Below are positions 6,489-6,878 of a stretch of 6,878 nt of DNA, in pieces (position 1 is the first letter of the stretch; every line of letters begins with the position of its first letter). Source of the stretch: an uncultured bacterium. Its GTDB lineage: Bacteria > Desulfobacterota > Desulfobulbia > Desulfobulbales > Desulfobulbaceae. The DNA lies in the NCBI GenBank assembly GCA_903896915.1, contig CAITZN010000247.1:1-6878 (forward strand). The letters run 5' to 3'. The position numbers were made by a program, and so were the translations under genes. The notes under the pieces were generated by a model, which ran no database searches, had not been told where the DNA came from, and worked only from the letters and a program-made list of their open reading frames with translations.

Positions 6489-6580
6489 AGACAGAAAATT
6501 TTAGCTTAGAAAGCGATCAAGCCGAGCCTGTCTGTCAGCTTTTCGTTGAAGCTCCTTTTCTTGCTGGTAATGAGGCGATT

Positions 6581-6878
6581 GTGAACGTCACCCTGTTTTC
6601 TTTTGGTTTTAAGCATGGGTATCCCCAGGCGGATTGGGTCTGGGATGTCCGATTTCTTCCCAATCCTCATTGGGTTCCGGAGTTAAAGGCTTATACCGGC
6701 AGGGAACCACAGGTGGCTCGCTATGTGCTCGAAAATGAATCTGGCACACGGTTTCTTGCCCTGCTCGAACCTCTGCTTATCTTTCTTTTCGACGAATATA
6801 CAGCCCAAGGCCGGGAGCTCGTGACTCTGGCCGTGGGCTGTACCGGTGGCAAACACCGTTCGGTCGCCTTGATCGAAC
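6581..6878 (+). CDS. Stand-alone RapZ C-terminal domain protein, cut by right edge
   Basis: RapZ in E. coli is a two-domain RNase adapter: an N-terminal P-loop kinase-like domain and a C-terminal domain that binds small RNAs and glucosamine-6-phosphate to control GlmS. The 99 residues seen match only the C-terminal domain: SFGFKHGYP (7-15) with Lys11, VWDVRFLPNPHW (20-31), the loop GCTGGKHRSV (86-95). The rest of this domain, some 30-45 residues, lies off the window. The GTG start at 6581 has TGAGG five nucleotides upstream. In this frame the preceding stop is TAA at 6479-6481, and no ATG, GTG or TTG lies between them, so a kinase domain cannot be joined upstream in frame. The leader of 92 bp after the OmpA-family gene has no clear promoter, so co-transcription is likely. 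Whether it regulates RNA, binds an amino sugar or does something else is not shown. It could be fused to another domain beyond the edge. Confidence 0.88.
   Translation, partial: MNVTLFSFGFKHGYPQADWVWDVRFLPNPHWVPELKAYTGREPQVARYVLENESGTRFLALLEPLLIFLFDEYTAQGRELVTLAVGCTGGKHRSVALIE

Noticed and set aside
6537..6553. AGCTT/AAGCT stem followed by CCTTTTCTT as a terminator after the OmpA-family gene
   Set aside because: The stem is 5-6 bp with a wobble and the T-run is interrupted. It lies just ahead of the RapZ-domain start, so it is at best a weak attenuator.

Overview
The window most likely comes from the chromosome of an anaerobic bacterium. A single-chain pyruvate:ferredoxin oxidoreductase, strong Shine-Dalgarno sites, ordinary sigma70-type promoters and a Gram-negative OmpA-family protein point to the Desulfuromonadota/Desulfobacterota (the former Deltaproteobacteria). 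That placement is inferred from protein style, not from a search. I see no tRNA, rRNA, CRISPR array, insertion sequence or phage gene.

Layout. Positions 1-1376 (minus strand) hold the first 458 codons of pyruvate:ferredoxin oxidoreductase, cut off by the left edge. About 630 bp without a convincing gene follows (1377-2009). It contains two perfect dyads just ahead of the oxidoreductase start, promoter-like hexamers, a T-rich then G-rich stretch and a long near-perfect hairpin. Positions 2010-2186 (minus strand) hold a small 58-codon gene with a good ribosome binding site and its own plausible promoter. Its product is acidic and I do not recognise it.

The plus strand then carries a tightly coupled pair: a dGTPase-like HD-domain triphosphohydrolase (2430-3644) and a CLC-type chloride channel/transporter with two C-terminal CBS domains (3629-5410), overlapping by 16 bp. 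After 157 bp with a good promoter (5476-5504) comes a secreted OmpA-family peptidoglycan-binding protein (5568-6488). Last is a GTG-started gene (6581 to the right edge) whose product is the C-terminal domain of the RNase adapter RapZ without the usual N-terminal P-loop kinase domain.

How they fit together. The oxidoreductase is central carbon metabolism: it makes acetyl-CoA, CO2 and reduced ferredoxin from pyruvate. The triphosphohydrolase and CLC protein are probably translated from one message; linked roles in nucleotide-pool and ion homeostasis are only an inference. The OmpA-like protein anchors to the cell wall. The neighbouring RapZ domain belongs to a family that senses an amino-sugar wall precursor in E. 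coli, so a shared envelope role is possible but unproven. The most unusual items are the lone RapZ domain, the small unrecognised gene, the dyads before the oxidoreductase and the altered ion-pathway motifs of the CLC protein. I see no clear new defence or mobile system.
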